Positions 36,599 through 46,919 of a stretch of 64,000 nucleotides of DNA are shown here, in pieces (position 1 is the stretch's first letter; each line of letters begins with the position of its first letter). Location of the stretch: NCBI GenBank assembly GCA_029721435.1, contig CM056574.1, positions 71,343,501 to 71,407,500 on the forward strand, given 5' to 3'. Position numbers and translations under genes: made by a program. The notes under the pieces are model-generated. The model saw nothing but the letters and a program-made list of their open reading frames with translations, ran no database searches and had not been told where the DNA came from. The stretch is from Gymnothorax reevesii (Eukaryota; Chordata; Actinopteri; Anguilliformes; Muraenidae).

Positions 36599-39500
36599 AT
36601 TAAAGCTGCAAGCAGCATTGAAAGGGCCCTCGTACCCCTCATGAACGTTGGGGTGGCAGCAACATCTTGATGGGTGCAGGTGTCCATTAAGAGCCATTGG
36701 GCACTGCTAGACTGTGTGCAATGTGGTTCTCTGAGGGGAGAGCTAAAAATTTCTAGAGGGCGCTACAATACCATTTTGACATACCTGTGTGCAAAATCTA
36801 CAACAAGGTAATCGTAATGTCAGGCTCCATGAGTGTGTTGATTTTTGTAAATTTTCCAGTATGTTTAGACGATCAAAGGAGCAATACTTTTAAATATCTG
36901 ACTGGGGGCGCTATAGAGCCATGATGCCATATTTAATGCTAATTGATGGATGACATTGAAGAGAATAAGACATTTATAATGTTTGCTAGGTTTTTTAAGT
37001 TTTGGAGCTTTCTAAGGCCTGAAAACATGAGTTCGTAAAATTTTGGAAAAACACAGGAAATAGCTCATAGCTCACTTCCTGTTTATGCAATAAATTTCAA
37101 AAAATTAACCATTGCCCAGAATGACTAATGCAATGATCACCCCAAATTTCATGAACATTCAAGCACTTTTGACTTAACATGCCCGTATCTAGAGGGCGCT
37201 GTGGAGCCACCTGGCCACTCCCTATCTAATATTAGCATATATTTATTCTTTGGAGGACAATATTATCAAGCTTGGAAAGTGTAATCGTAATGTCAGGCTC
37301 CATGAGTGTGTTGATTTTTGTAAATTTTCCAGTATGTTTAGACGATCAAAGGAGCAATACTTTTAAATATCTGACTGGGGGCGCTATAGAGCCATTATGC
37401 CATATTTAATGCTAATATATGGATGACATTGAAGAAAACAAGACATTTATAATGTTTGCTAGGTTTTTTAAGTTTTGGAGCTTTCTAAGGCCTGAAAACA
37501 TGAGTTCGTAAAATTTGGAAAAAAACAGGAAATAGCTCATAGTTCACTTCCTGTTTATGCAATAAATTTAAAAAAATTAACCATTGCCCAGAATGACTAA
37601 TGCAATGATCACCCCAAATTTCATGAACATTCAAGCACTTTTAACTTAACATGCCCGTATCTAGAGGGCGCTGTGGAGCCACCTAGCCACTCCCTATCTA
37701 ATATTAGCAAATATTTATACTTTGGAGGACAATATTATCAAGCTTGGAAAGTTTCAGGCAAATCGAATGAAGTATGTGGGAGTAAAAGCAATTTCCTGTT
37801 TCATGGCGGGACATCAAAATTCGCCGCGACGCCACGGATACACCGTTGCATCAATCCAAAAAAGCTTCGCAATTTAACATCAGCAAGGTCTTTGGATATT
37901 ACTTGCAAAATTTTAAGTTGATCGGATAAAATCTCTAGGAGGAGTTCGTTAAAGTACGACACCTGTGAATGGCGAAAAATCAAAAAAATTTGCAATTTCA
38001 ATTAAAAATGGCGGACTTCCTGTTGAGTCTAGGTCATGGCAACAAAAGTCTTTTTTTAAGTATCGGCATATTCCATATGTCCACCGAATTTCATACATGC
38101 AGGTCAACCACTATGCGAGGGCTGCTTATTTGAAATTTTCCAGGGGGCGCTATAATGCCATTTTTGCCAACTCTATATGTATTTTATCAGTGTAATAAAA
38201 ATGATGGTTTTTAGAATGGTACAAAATTTTGTGAGTTTTTGAGTATGCTGAGACCCTCAAATGGGCAATTCTTTTAAAAATCTGATTGGGGGCGCTTTAC
38301 AGCCATTATGCCACATTTACTGCCAATTTCTGTCTCAAATTGAAGACAATCAGACAATTATAATTTTTGCAAAGTTTTGCAAGTTTTCGAGTATGCTAAA
38401 GCCTTTAAACGTGTGTTCGTAAAATTTGGAATAACGCAGGAAATGGCTCATAGCTCACTTCCTGTTTGGCCGAAAAACTTCAAAAAAATAAGCATAGCCC
38501 AAAAAAACAAATGTAATGATCAGACCAAATTTCATGAACATTCAAGCACTGTTAACTCAACATGGCCGTGTCAAGAGGGCGCTGTTGAGCTACCTGACCA
38601 CACCCAATCCAATATCAACATATAGGTATATTTAGCAGTCGACTCTTATTAAGCCTGTAAAGTTTCGGGCAAATCTCACAAAGCATATGCGCATAAAACC
38701 AACTTCCTGTTTCATGGCAGAACATCGAAATTCGCCGCGACGCCACGGATACAAAGTTCGATGAATCCAAAAAAGCTTCGCAATTTAACATTGACAAGGT
38801 CTTTAGATGTCATATGCAAAATTTTAAGTTGATCGGATAAAATCTCCAGGAGGAGTTCGTTAAAGTATGACGCCTGTGAATGGCAAAAAATTTAAAAAAA
38901 TTTGCAAATTCAATTAAAAATGGCGGACTTCCTGTTGAGTCTTGGTCATGGCACCAAGAGACTTTTTTTTTAGGTCTCAGCATATTCCACTTGTCTTCCG
39001 AATTTCATACATGTAGGTTTACCGGGCTGCGAGGGCTGCTTATTTGAAATTTTCCAGGGGGCGCTATTATGGCAATTTTGCCAAGCCTACATGAAAGCTT
39101 TTTATCAGAGTAATACGAATGATGATCTTTATACATTTACTAAATTTTGTGAGTTTTCGAACATGCTGAGACCCTCAAAAGGGCAATTCTTTTTAAAATC
39201 TGATTGGGGGCGCTAAAGAGCCATTGTGCCAAATTTAGTGCAAATTGATGTATAAGATTGAAGATTTCAAGACAATTATGATTTCAAGTATTCTAAAGCT
39301 TCCAAATATGTGTTCATAAAATTTGGAATAACGCAGGAAATGGCTCATAGCTCACTTCCTGTTAGGCCAAAAAATCCAAAAAAAATTCCAATAACCCGAC
39401 ATGACAAATGCAATGATCAAACCAAATTTCATGAACTTTCAAGCACTTTTATCTCAACATGGCCGTGTCAAGTGGGCGCTGTGGAGCCACCTGACCACAC

Positions 39501-40513
39501 CCCATCTAATATCCACATATAGCTCTACTTGAAAGTAGACTCTTATGAGGCCTGTAAAGTTTCGCGCAAATCTCACAAAGCATGTGCGCGTAAAACCAAC
39601 TTCCTGTTTCATGTCGGAACATCGAAATTTGCCGCAAGGCCACAGATACAAAATTCGATGAATCCAAAAACATCGACAAGGTGTTTAGATGTCATTTCCA
39701 AAATTTTAAGTTGATCGGATAAAATCTCTCGGAGGAGTTCGTCAAAGTACGCCGCCTGTGAATGGCAAAAAATAAAAAAAAATTTGCAAAGTCAATTAAA
39801 AATGGCGGACTTCCTGTTGAGTCTAGGTCACGGCACCAGAGACTTTTTTTTTGGTTTTGGCATAATCCACATGTCCACCGAATTTCATACATGTAGGTTA
39901 AACACGCTGCGAGGGCTACTTCATTGAAATATTCTAGGTGGCACTGTAATGCAATTGTGCCAAATCCATCCGTAAACCTCATAGCCTAGTAAAAAGTATG
40001 ACAGGCTTAATACGTTTGCAAAGTTTCGTGAGTTTTCAAGCATGCTGATGCCCTCAAAAATGCAATTATGTATTATGGGGCGCTATAGAGTCACCATGTC
40101 ACACCCAGTGCCAAATGAGACATCGAATCAAAGAACTTAATATTTTTAGTCTATGAGCCAAGTTTGGTGAGTTTTCGAGTATGATAAAGCCCTCAAAAAT
40201 GTGGTCTTAAAATCTGAAAAAACGCAGGAAATGGCTCATAGCTCACTTCCTGTGGAGCAAAAAAATGTCAAAAAAATTGACAAAAAAATTTTTTATGACT
40301 GCTATGACCCTATCGAATTTTGTGAGAATCCGAGCAAGTGCGTTCCAAAATGGCTGCGTGTTTGGTGGCACTATCGAGCCACCAGGGCATGTCCAAGCAC
40401 AAAAATAATAATATTTTGTAATTTTCACCACGACTGACGTGTGGGCAAATTTTTGTGAGTTTTCGTGCATGGCAAAGCCTTCAAAAACGCGTTCTCGCAG
40501 CAGAATAATAATA
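36599..40513 (+). repeat. Long family B unit with an internal tandem duplication
   Basis: The 3.9-kb unit starts attaaagctgcaagcagca. A 473-bp segment is present twice in tandem (36808-37280 and 37281-37753). Landmarks at 37961, 38872 and about 39762 give internal spacings of 911 and about 890 bp. A small deletion sits near 39669 (atccaaaaa-catcgacaag), and the unit ends in (aat)n without a hairpin. Confidence 0.8.
36808..37753 (+). repeat. 473-bp tandem duplication inside a unit
   Basis: gtaatcgtaatgtcaggctc occurs at 36808 and again at 37281. The two copies read alike with only a few changes (for example gctaattgatgg against gctaatatatgg). The junction joins cttggaaagt to gtaatcgtaa. High similarity means this is younger than the spread of the units themselves. 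Confidence 0.8.
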
Positions 40514-40682
40514 ATTAAAGCTGCAAGCAGCGTTGAAAGGGCCCTCGCACCCCTCGTGCACGTTGGGGTGGCGGCAAGAGAAGAAGAAGAAGAAAAATCC
40601 CATCAAAAACAATAGGTTCCTCGCACCTTCGGTGCCAGGACCAGTTCCGGGCCCTGGCACCAGTCGGTGCTCAGGCCCTAAT
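40514..40682 (+). mobile_element. Minimal 169-bp family B derivative: both ends, no interior
   Basis: The first 60 bp are a normal unit start (attaaagctgcaagcagcg to gttggggtggcggcaagag). They join directly to aagaagaagaagaaaaatcc and the terminal hairpin, closing with aggccctaat. The whole interior is missing. If mobile, it shows that only about 60 bp at one end and 100 bp at the other are needed. The junction lies in an agaagaag tract, so slippage or recombination between purine runs may have removed the interior. Confidence 0.75.
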
Positions 40683-40683
40683 A

Positions 40684-41996
40684 ATTAAAGCTGCAAGCAG
40701 CGTTGGACGGGTCCTCGCCCACCCGCGCACGTCCAAACAGTGGTGAGACGTGTTCGAGCGCCGTCGGGCATCGTCATTCGTCGAACAATACGAGGCTGAG
40801 GGAAATGTTTTATGTTGAGTTGAGCGCAAACCCCTTTTCTGAACACTGACAAAAGTTTCATACCCTGCAACCTGTGGTGAATTCATTAGTTCATCACTCT
40901 ATATTTGTCAAAATAAAATGAATATTCATAACATGTTAATATCTCGACAAATATTCATTCAAATGGTACCATGCTTGGCAGATTGTTTCTCCAAAAAGAG
41001 GATATGAAGTATACCAAAGATCATTTTGACCCGATCAACGGTTTGTCCACAGCAAGAAAAAATGTATTACTTTACAGCGTATTATGTACATAATATTTTT
41101 TATCTCAAGAAGTCTTACATGGATTTTCATGAACTCAAGTCAAAGTACAGGGCATGGTACCGCAATGATGTGCGATTTTTTTCCAGAATTTAATGACATT
41201 GCGACAGGCTGTGGTGAAAGCGAAAGTGCCATTTTGGAGGATTTAGGTGGCGCTAGAGAGCCATTTTGTGTGTTTCGTGGAGAATTTTGAGATTAGAAAT
41301 ATGTTTGAAGCCACTTTGAATTAACTGCAAAATTTTGAATGTTTTTGAGCATGTTTAAGGGGTCAAATTAATGTTCGAAATTGTGTATGCATCGAAAAAA
41401 GGCAGTCAAAGTGGCTGGGGACCCTCATCTTTGACGCCTCATAAAATCCAAACCGTAGGACTTCTGAAAAGTTTTTGAAAATTTGTAAAGTAGTTTTCAT
41501 CGGCCAAGGGTGCTTTGTCATCTATTAGCATTTGGGGTCAATACGAAGAACGCCCTGGAAGAAGTTCGCCTTTGTTCGAGGGCAAATTTTGGCTAAATTT
41601 AGGGGAAAAAGGAAAATTTGATATGCAAATTGCGGACTTCCTGTTTGATTTAGGTCAAGGGTGTCGATTGTTCATTTTTAGGTCTTGAACAATATAGTGT
41701 TGGTTACATCTCTCTATGACTTTCCTACCGGTTGGGTGGCTGTCTAAGTGCCAAAACAAGGATTCTGGGTGGCGCTAGAGAGCCACTTGATGACCTGTGG
41801 GGATAATTTTTCCATTTTATCAAACTTTTCGCCAAACATGAGGTGTGTGCCAAATTTGGTGAGTTTTTCAGCATGTTTAGGGGGTCAAATCTAAGCTCAA
41901 AGAGTCATAAGAAGAAAGAAAGAAAGAATAAGAAACGCGAGAAGAACAATAGGGTCCTCTCCAAGGCCTTGCAGGCCTGGAGGCTCGGACCCTAAT
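40684..41996 (+). repeat. Family C unit, first copy
   Basis: The unit starts attaaagctgcaagcagcg but continues ttggacgggtcctcgcccac and gagcgccgtcgggcatcgtc, unlike family B. It contains cttcctgtttgatttaggt and two ggtggcgctagagagccac motifs. It ends with the palindrome-like ccaaggccttgcaggcctgg, then ctcggaccctaat. An a/g-rich tract (gaagaaagaaagaaagaat) precedes the end, as in family B. Confidence 0.8.
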
Positions 41997-43562
41997 ACAG
42001 CTGCAAGCAGCATTGGACGGGTCCTCGACCACCCGCGCACGTCGAAACGGGGGCGAGACGTGTCTGAGCGCCGTCGAGCATTGTCATTCTTTGGACAGTA
42101 CGAGACTGAGGAAAATCTTTTATGTTGAGTTGAGTGCAAACCCCTTTACTGAAAGAGATTTTTCGTTTGTGAAATGGAGCTATGACCCATGCGACCTGGT
42201 CAAAGTTACAGAAGCAGATTTTATTACTGCTGGGCATTGAGCAGTCTTCCCCCATCCTTGAACTTAGTGAAGGGAGATGAGCCATGTGATCCTACTGCCA
42301 CCCTGTGGTGAGAATGTGTTGCAGCACATAGAAAAACACAGAAAATCAATAATAATCAAGAAATTAATAAATGGTTCTTCCAGGTAAATCCTAGAAAGCT
42401 GAAATTTTGGGAGCATGTCTTCTAAACACAGACAAAAGTTTCATACACTGCAACCTATGGTGAATTCAGAAGTGCGTCACTCAATAATTTTCAAAATATG
42501 AATATTCATAACATATTGATATCTCAAGAAATATTCATTGAAATAGTACCATGCTTGGCAGTTTGTTTGGAAACAAGGAGCTTATGAAGTATACCACAGG
42601 ACATTTTGATACGATAAACGGTCTGTCCACAGCACGAAAGTATGTAGATTACTGTACAGCATATAATTTATATAATTTTTTTTATTTCAAAAAGCCTTCA
42701 ATGGATTTTTACAAAACCATGCGCCACTTTAGGGCATAAAACAGCAATGATGTGTGATTTTTAAAAAAAATGTTATCTCTTTTTGGTGTATATAGGTGGC
42801 GCTAGAGCGCCATTTTGTGTCTTTGCTAAAGAATTTTGAGATTCTGAGAATGTTTGAAGCCTCTCTGAATTATTTGCAAAATTTGGTTTGTTTTTGAGCA
42901 TGTTTAAAGTGTCATATTTAGGTTGGAATTAGTGTACGCATCGTAAGATGGCAGTGAAAGTGGGTGGGGACCCCATCTTTGACGCCTCATAAAATCCAAA
43001 TCGTTTGACTTTTGAAAAAGTTGCACAGTAGTTTTCATCGACAGAGTGCGCTTTGTCATCTATTAGCATTTGGCGTCGATACGATAAACGCCCTTAAGGG
43101 AGTTCACGTTTGTTCGAGGGCAAATTTTGGCCAAATTTAGGGGAAAATAGGAATTTTGATACGCAAATTGCGAACTTCCTGTTTGATTTAGGTCTAGGGT
43201 GTCGATTGTTCATTTTTTAGGTCTTAATGAGATGAACAATGCAGTGTTGGTTCCATCTCTCTATGACCTTCCTACCGGTCGTGGTGGCCGTCTAAGTGCC
43301 GATAAAATGTTTCTTGGTGGCGCTAGAGAGCCATTTTGTGACCGATGGGGATAATATTTACATTTTATCTAATTTTTCGCCAGACATGAGGTGTGTGCCA
43401 ATTTTGGTGAGTTTATGAGCATGTTTAGGGGGTCAAATTTAAGCTCAAAGAGGCGTAAGAAGAAAGACAGAAACAAAGAAACGAAGAATAATAATAAGGA
43501 ACAGTACAATAACAATAGGGTCCCCTCCGAGGCCTTGCAGGCCTGGAGGCTCGGACCCTAAT
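41997..43562 (+). repeat. Family C unit, second copy
   Basis: This copy is head-to-tail with the previous one and alignable along its length (gagcgccgtcgagcattgtc, cttcctgtttgatttaggtc, ggtggcgctagagagccat). It carries about 250 bp extra near 42150-42400 that is absent from the first copy. The end palindrome and ctcggaccctaat are intact. Confidence 0.8.
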
Positions 43563-43745
43563 AAGAAACACGAGAAGAACAATAGGGTCCTCTCCAAGGC
43601 CTTGCAGGCCTGGAGGCTCGGACCCTAATAATAATAATAAACATTACAATTACAAGAGGGTCCTCGCACCCTCGGTGCTCGGGGCCCTAATAAACATTAC
43701 AATTACAAGAGGGTCCTCGCACCCTCGGTGCTCGGGCCCTAATAA
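43563..43745 (+). repeat. Stacked unit ends forming the right edge of the array
   Basis: One further family C end (gagaagaacaatagggtcct to ctcggaccctaat) is followed by two near-identical ends of another type (acattacaattacaagaggg, tcctcgcaccctcggtgctc, gggccctaat). They are stacked with only short AT-rich linkers. They mirror in reverse complement the stack at 6566-6985. Confidence 0.8.
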
Positions 43746-43851
43746 TAAAAACAAAAACAAAAACAAAAACTGGACCCTGCAAAACAATAACACCTTGAAA
43801 CAACAAAAGAGTAAACAATTATTTGACGATAAGTGGGCCAACTTAAATAAC
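43746..43851. repeat. (AAAAAC)n-like simple repeat and array flank
   Basis: Four to five copies of aaaaac occupy about 43746-43770. The following sequence is unclassified and leads to the THAP exon. Confidence 0.6.
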
Positions 43852-44154
43852 TTATAATATCAACCAGTACCCTTTGATCAGATCACTCTTTTCTTTTAGC
43901 TTGCGTCGGCATGAGACCCTTTCGTTTGAAGGGAAAAACAGCGAAGCCAACATTATTTGGGTCAACGAAGTCGGGCCAGCCCTGACAAAATGAGTACTGC
44001 AGACTCTACTGTGATCATTCGGGACAAAGTTCTTCAGATTTATAGCTCCAATCCACGCCTGTCGTTGTCTCTTACCACGAGGAACATGAAAAAAGCTTAC
44101 CTCCCCGTCTTTCTGATACCGGTTTATGCACCCCTCTACACAACAAATAACCAC
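43852..44154 (-). CDS. THAP-type zinc finger exon, partial
   Basis: About 100 codons are open on the minus strand and encode a THAP domain, the C2CH zinc-dependent DNA-binding module of THAP proteins and of P-element and Kolobok transposases. The signature is visible: an N-terminal CVEGC pair, a proline in FHVP, a tryptophan in RQAW, the CSTH pair about 45 residues after the first cysteines, and a hydrophobic-FP motif (SLFFP) where AVPTIF-like boxes lie. The frame has no in-frame ATG at the expected site; upstream in the same frame are ata gtg and then a stop. The initiator is therefore lost, non-ATG or in another exon. No continuation is visible downstream before the array. It could be an exon of a host gene cut by repeats, or a transposase remnant. 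Confidence 0.55.
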   Translation of the reverse strand: MVICCVEGCINRYQKDGEVSFFHVPRGKRQRQAWIGAINLKNFVPNDHSRVCSTHFVRAGPTSLTQIMLASLFFPSNERVSCRRKLKEKSDLIKGYWLIL

Positions 44155-44202
44155 TATATTTCCTCTTGCCCCACATCAGCTATATAGGGCATGCATGCGC
44201 AG

Positions 44203-44833
44203 TGTTACGGACAGTTTCGCGTTCCAGATATTCTAGAACGATTCCAATTTAGAGGAAGGATTGGATTTAAATGATTTATTAAATGACTAAGCAAATGAAC
44301 GTAGCAATTACAATTGTACAGAAGTGGGTAATGAAGTTACTACATTCAAGATAGAAATACTGTCCTCTAACTGTCCGTCCTTGCGATGTTCTCACGACGA
44401 TGGTGAAAATCCACTGGTATCAGACGTCTCTGGTGTGGTGATCCTAACCACCACAAAGTCCGTATCCAAAAGGTCTGTAATCCAAAGTCCAATTGCACTC
44501 AGCCGGTCTAGCTTTCAGGTGTAGCAGACTGGAGATAGTTATCTTCTCTTTCTCTCTTCCTGAGTGTGTCCCAAAAAGGGGTCTGAGTGTCTTGAATGTG
44601 TGGGTGGGTCAGGGTCTCTCTGTTCCATTGGCTGCCAGTTCCCTTTATGTAGGCCTTGTACTCCTGTATAATGTCATAATGTAAAATCCTGACTGACATC
44701 ACAGAGAAGAATCTTGAAGGTTATAGAACTCTCCAGATGACTCCTAAAGAATCTTGCAGTCAGTAGAAACCTCTAGATGGAAGAATCTATGGTGTTCTCA
44801 GTCTCTAGTCATCATGTTTACAAGCACTCATGA
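44203..44833 (-). repeat. 3' LTR, truncated at its U3 end
   Basis: The 631 bp are collinear with 46920-47550 without gaps. On the minus strand they include a TATA-like cctacataaaggg (44641-44653) and an AATAAA polyadenylation signal (44275-44280), the usual U3-to-R order. Homology to the 5' LTR stops at 44833 inside what should be U3, where the integrase remnant joins. Confidence 0.85.
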
Positions 44834-45302
44834 GCAGTGGAATGCCCTCGTCCCAGTCTTTCTCCTTCTGGGAGCAGTAGGTCCCCATCATGCTCTTTCG
44901 AGTGGAGTGGAACCTCTCAAGTGCCCCCTGGGACTCCTGATGGTAGGCACTTGATTCCATCTGCTTGGCTCCAAGTTGACAAACCATACTTTGGAACAAG
45001 CTAGACATGAAGTTGGATCCCTGACCTGACTGGATTTCATCCGGCAGACCAAACAAAGTAAAAAAGTTAGTCAAAGCCTTCAGGACCTTGGGAGCTTTAT
45101 TGCTCCTCAGGGGAACTGCCTTGGGAAAACATGTAGATGGACACATAGTCGTCAGCACCCTCAGATCCTCCGAACGGTACGTCTTGGGAAGCACGATCTG
45201 ACGTATGACTGCCCAGTCCTCAGAGGCCGGGACCTCGGGTGGTCTCTGCTTCCTCATAAAAACTCCATCTTTGACAAAGTTTCCAACTGGGACCTCAAAC
45301 AA
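44834..45302 (-). pseudogene. Integrase remnant of the LTR element
   Basis: The minus-strand frame contains VLPKTYRSED (start of the integrase N-terminal region) joined in frame to LTTMC and then to the C-terminal half of the catalytic core (FGLPDEIQS, SAYHQESQGALERFH). The zinc-binding HHCC module and the first catalytic aspartate are deleted. The second catalytic position reads GQGSNF in place of the usual DQG. The glutamate in ALERF is kept. The frame runs 9 codons into LTR sequence and stops at 44805. It is non-functional. Confidence 0.8.
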
Positions 45303-45340
45303 CTCCTCTTCAGGGAGAGCAGCATCAAACAGAGCTCAAA

Positions 45341-46260
45341 TCAAGATCGATCTCTTGTTCTAGGATCAATCTCTCTCAATCTCATTTCTGTCGTAGACGG
45401 CACTGGCGTCTCTAACTTCACATTCGACTGTTGAGCAAGATCCTCACTAGGATCAGAAGATTGACGAAGATCGTCCTTGGAATCGAGAAATGTCCCTGAC
45501 AAATCTACAATGTCATCTTCAACACCAAGATCCTGTAATTTGGCTATTTCTTTTGCCAGAGCTCTAGTCACTGCACATGAAGGAAATACTTCGGGATTCT
45601 CTTCCACAACAATGTCACTAAAAGACAGCGGGACTGGCTCACAAACCACTCTGGGGTCAACATTGGACTGTTGAGCAAGATCCTCTCTCGGATCAGAAGA
45701 TTGACGAAGATCCTTCTTGGAATCTAGAAATGTCTCTGACAAATCCGCAATGTCATCTTCAGCCTCAACATCCTGCAATTTGACCATTTTCTTAGCCAGA
45801 GCTCTAGTCACCGCACAAGAAGGAAACACTCCAGGATTCTCTTCTGCAACAATGTCTCTATCGGACAGCGGGACTGGCTCAAAAACCACTCTGGGCTCAG
45901 GATCCACTCTACCTCCAGCCAATTCATTTCCCAACAACAAGGAAACACCTTTCACCAATAACTCCGGAACAACCGCAACCTCAACAGAACCTGACACCAA
46001 TCTGACTTCAACAAAACATAGTGCAAGGGAGCTGTCACAAAACCACCTTCACCACCTTGCAAGATAAAGTCACCAGTGGCAGAACTCGAATCAAAAGGTA
46101 ATGTACCTTCCAACAATAAAGATTGAGATGCCCCGGCAGCACGCAAAATCTTGAGCGGCTCTGAATCGGTTCGACTAACAAGTGACAGAACCCTCAGACA
46201 CAAAAGGAATGAATTCCCTTCTGACGTCAGACTCCGCAACATGACGTTTAGGAACAACAA
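45341..46260 (-). pseudogene. Protease-like region and linker of the LTR element
   Basis: Two overlapping minus-strand frames (46260-45952 and 46000-45341) together look like a retropepsin domain. The position of the catalytic DTG/DSG reads AAG (46132-46140) in the context ILRAAGASQS, and a later SLLLGNELAG resembles the conserved protease C-terminal motif. A frameshift near 45950-46000 separates the two parts. The lower part contains an 80-residue segment repeated in tandem, described separately. Loss of the active-site aspartate means it cannot be an active protease. Confidence 0.65.
45421..45900 (-). repeat. 240-bp in-frame tandem duplication in the retroelement linker
   Basis: gactgttgagcaagatcctc begins at about 45426 and recurs 240 bp later at about 45666. 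The two copies are alignable throughout (acaatgtcatcttcaac against gcaatgtcatcttcagc). The period is exactly 80 codons, so the frame is kept. The encoded repeat contains CAVTRALAK and DLAQQSNV. Divergence between copies is visible, so it is older than the insertion or was inherited from the parent element. Confidence 0.8.
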
Positions 46261-46855
46261 GGCTTCTTGGAGGAAACAAATACATTAGGGTTAACCTCAA
46301 GTTTCATCTTTCTCTTTAAAGTGAAACAATCGGTCACCACGTGACCTAGTTTCTTACAAAAGAAACAAACTGGAGCGGGCTTAGATTGACCCTTCTCCTT
46401 CAAGCTGGCTTGATGTTTAAGACGTGCTTCCATTTTCACTCTTTTTATTTCAGCCTCCGCTTCTTTTCGATACCTTTCCATCTCTATTCGGTGTTGTTCA
46501 GTTTCCGCCTCTATGCGGAGTCTTTGATTTTCCACCTCACTTCGGCGTTTCTCATTTTCCGCCTCTAATCGGCGTGTCTCCGCCTCCATTTGGCGTACTC
46601 CACATTCCAATTCCTTAAGCCGAAGCTCATCTCTATAAGCCTGCAAGGCTTCTTTTGCCGCCAAAAGGTAATCAACCAAATGTTCCACAATCAATTTCCT
46701 GATGTCACTTTCCAGGAGTACCCTGAGGTTACGTTTCCGCACAATTTTTTCATGTCAATCTCAAGGATTTCAATGATATCCAATGACTGGACTCTCCCGA
46801 AAGTCTCCACAACATCATGGGAGGGATTTTTAACAAATTCAGCCAGCTCAGCCAT
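46248..46855 (-). pseudogene. gag-like ORF with coiled coil and CCHC zinc knuckle
   Basis: A minus-strand ATG at 46855 follows the primer site by about 40 bp and starts MAELAEF. A one-base loss in an A-run near 46745 shifts the frame, after which 165 codons are open (46742-46248). Residues 28-112 of that frame are rich in E, R, K and A with heptad-like spacing, a probable coiled coil. CFFCKKLGHVVTDC at 46326-46367 is a CX2CX4HX4C nucleocapsid knuckle that binds RNA. Gag would build the particle. Confidence 0.7.
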
Positions 46856-46896
46856 TTTGCTACGTTCAGCAGCTCAATACAGAAAAATACTGTTCT

Positions 46897-46914
46897 ATCC
46901 CGGACGAGCCCCCA
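46897..46914 (-). other. Primer binding site, tRNA-Pro type
   Basis: The minus strand reads tgggggctcgtccgggat, 5 bp downstream of the 5' LTR end. It is the complement of the 3' end of tRNA-Pro, the primer also used by several vertebrate gamma-type retroviruses. All 18 bases are clean, which supports the LTR boundary. Confidence 0.85.
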
Positions 46915-46919
46915 ATTTA

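Noticed and set aside
16651..40513. Recurrent 60-90 codon open frames in family B (peptides beginning like MEPPGTSRSN or MKLQIF)
   Set aside because: They recur because the repeat recurs. Both strands are open over the same bases, lengths vary with every indel, and no domain or consistent start is present. A codon-substitution test on aligned copies would be needed to revive the idea.
6566..43745. CRISPR-like array
   Set aside because: Repeats are hundreds of bases long, diverged and not separated by uniform unique spacers; the genome is a vertebrate.
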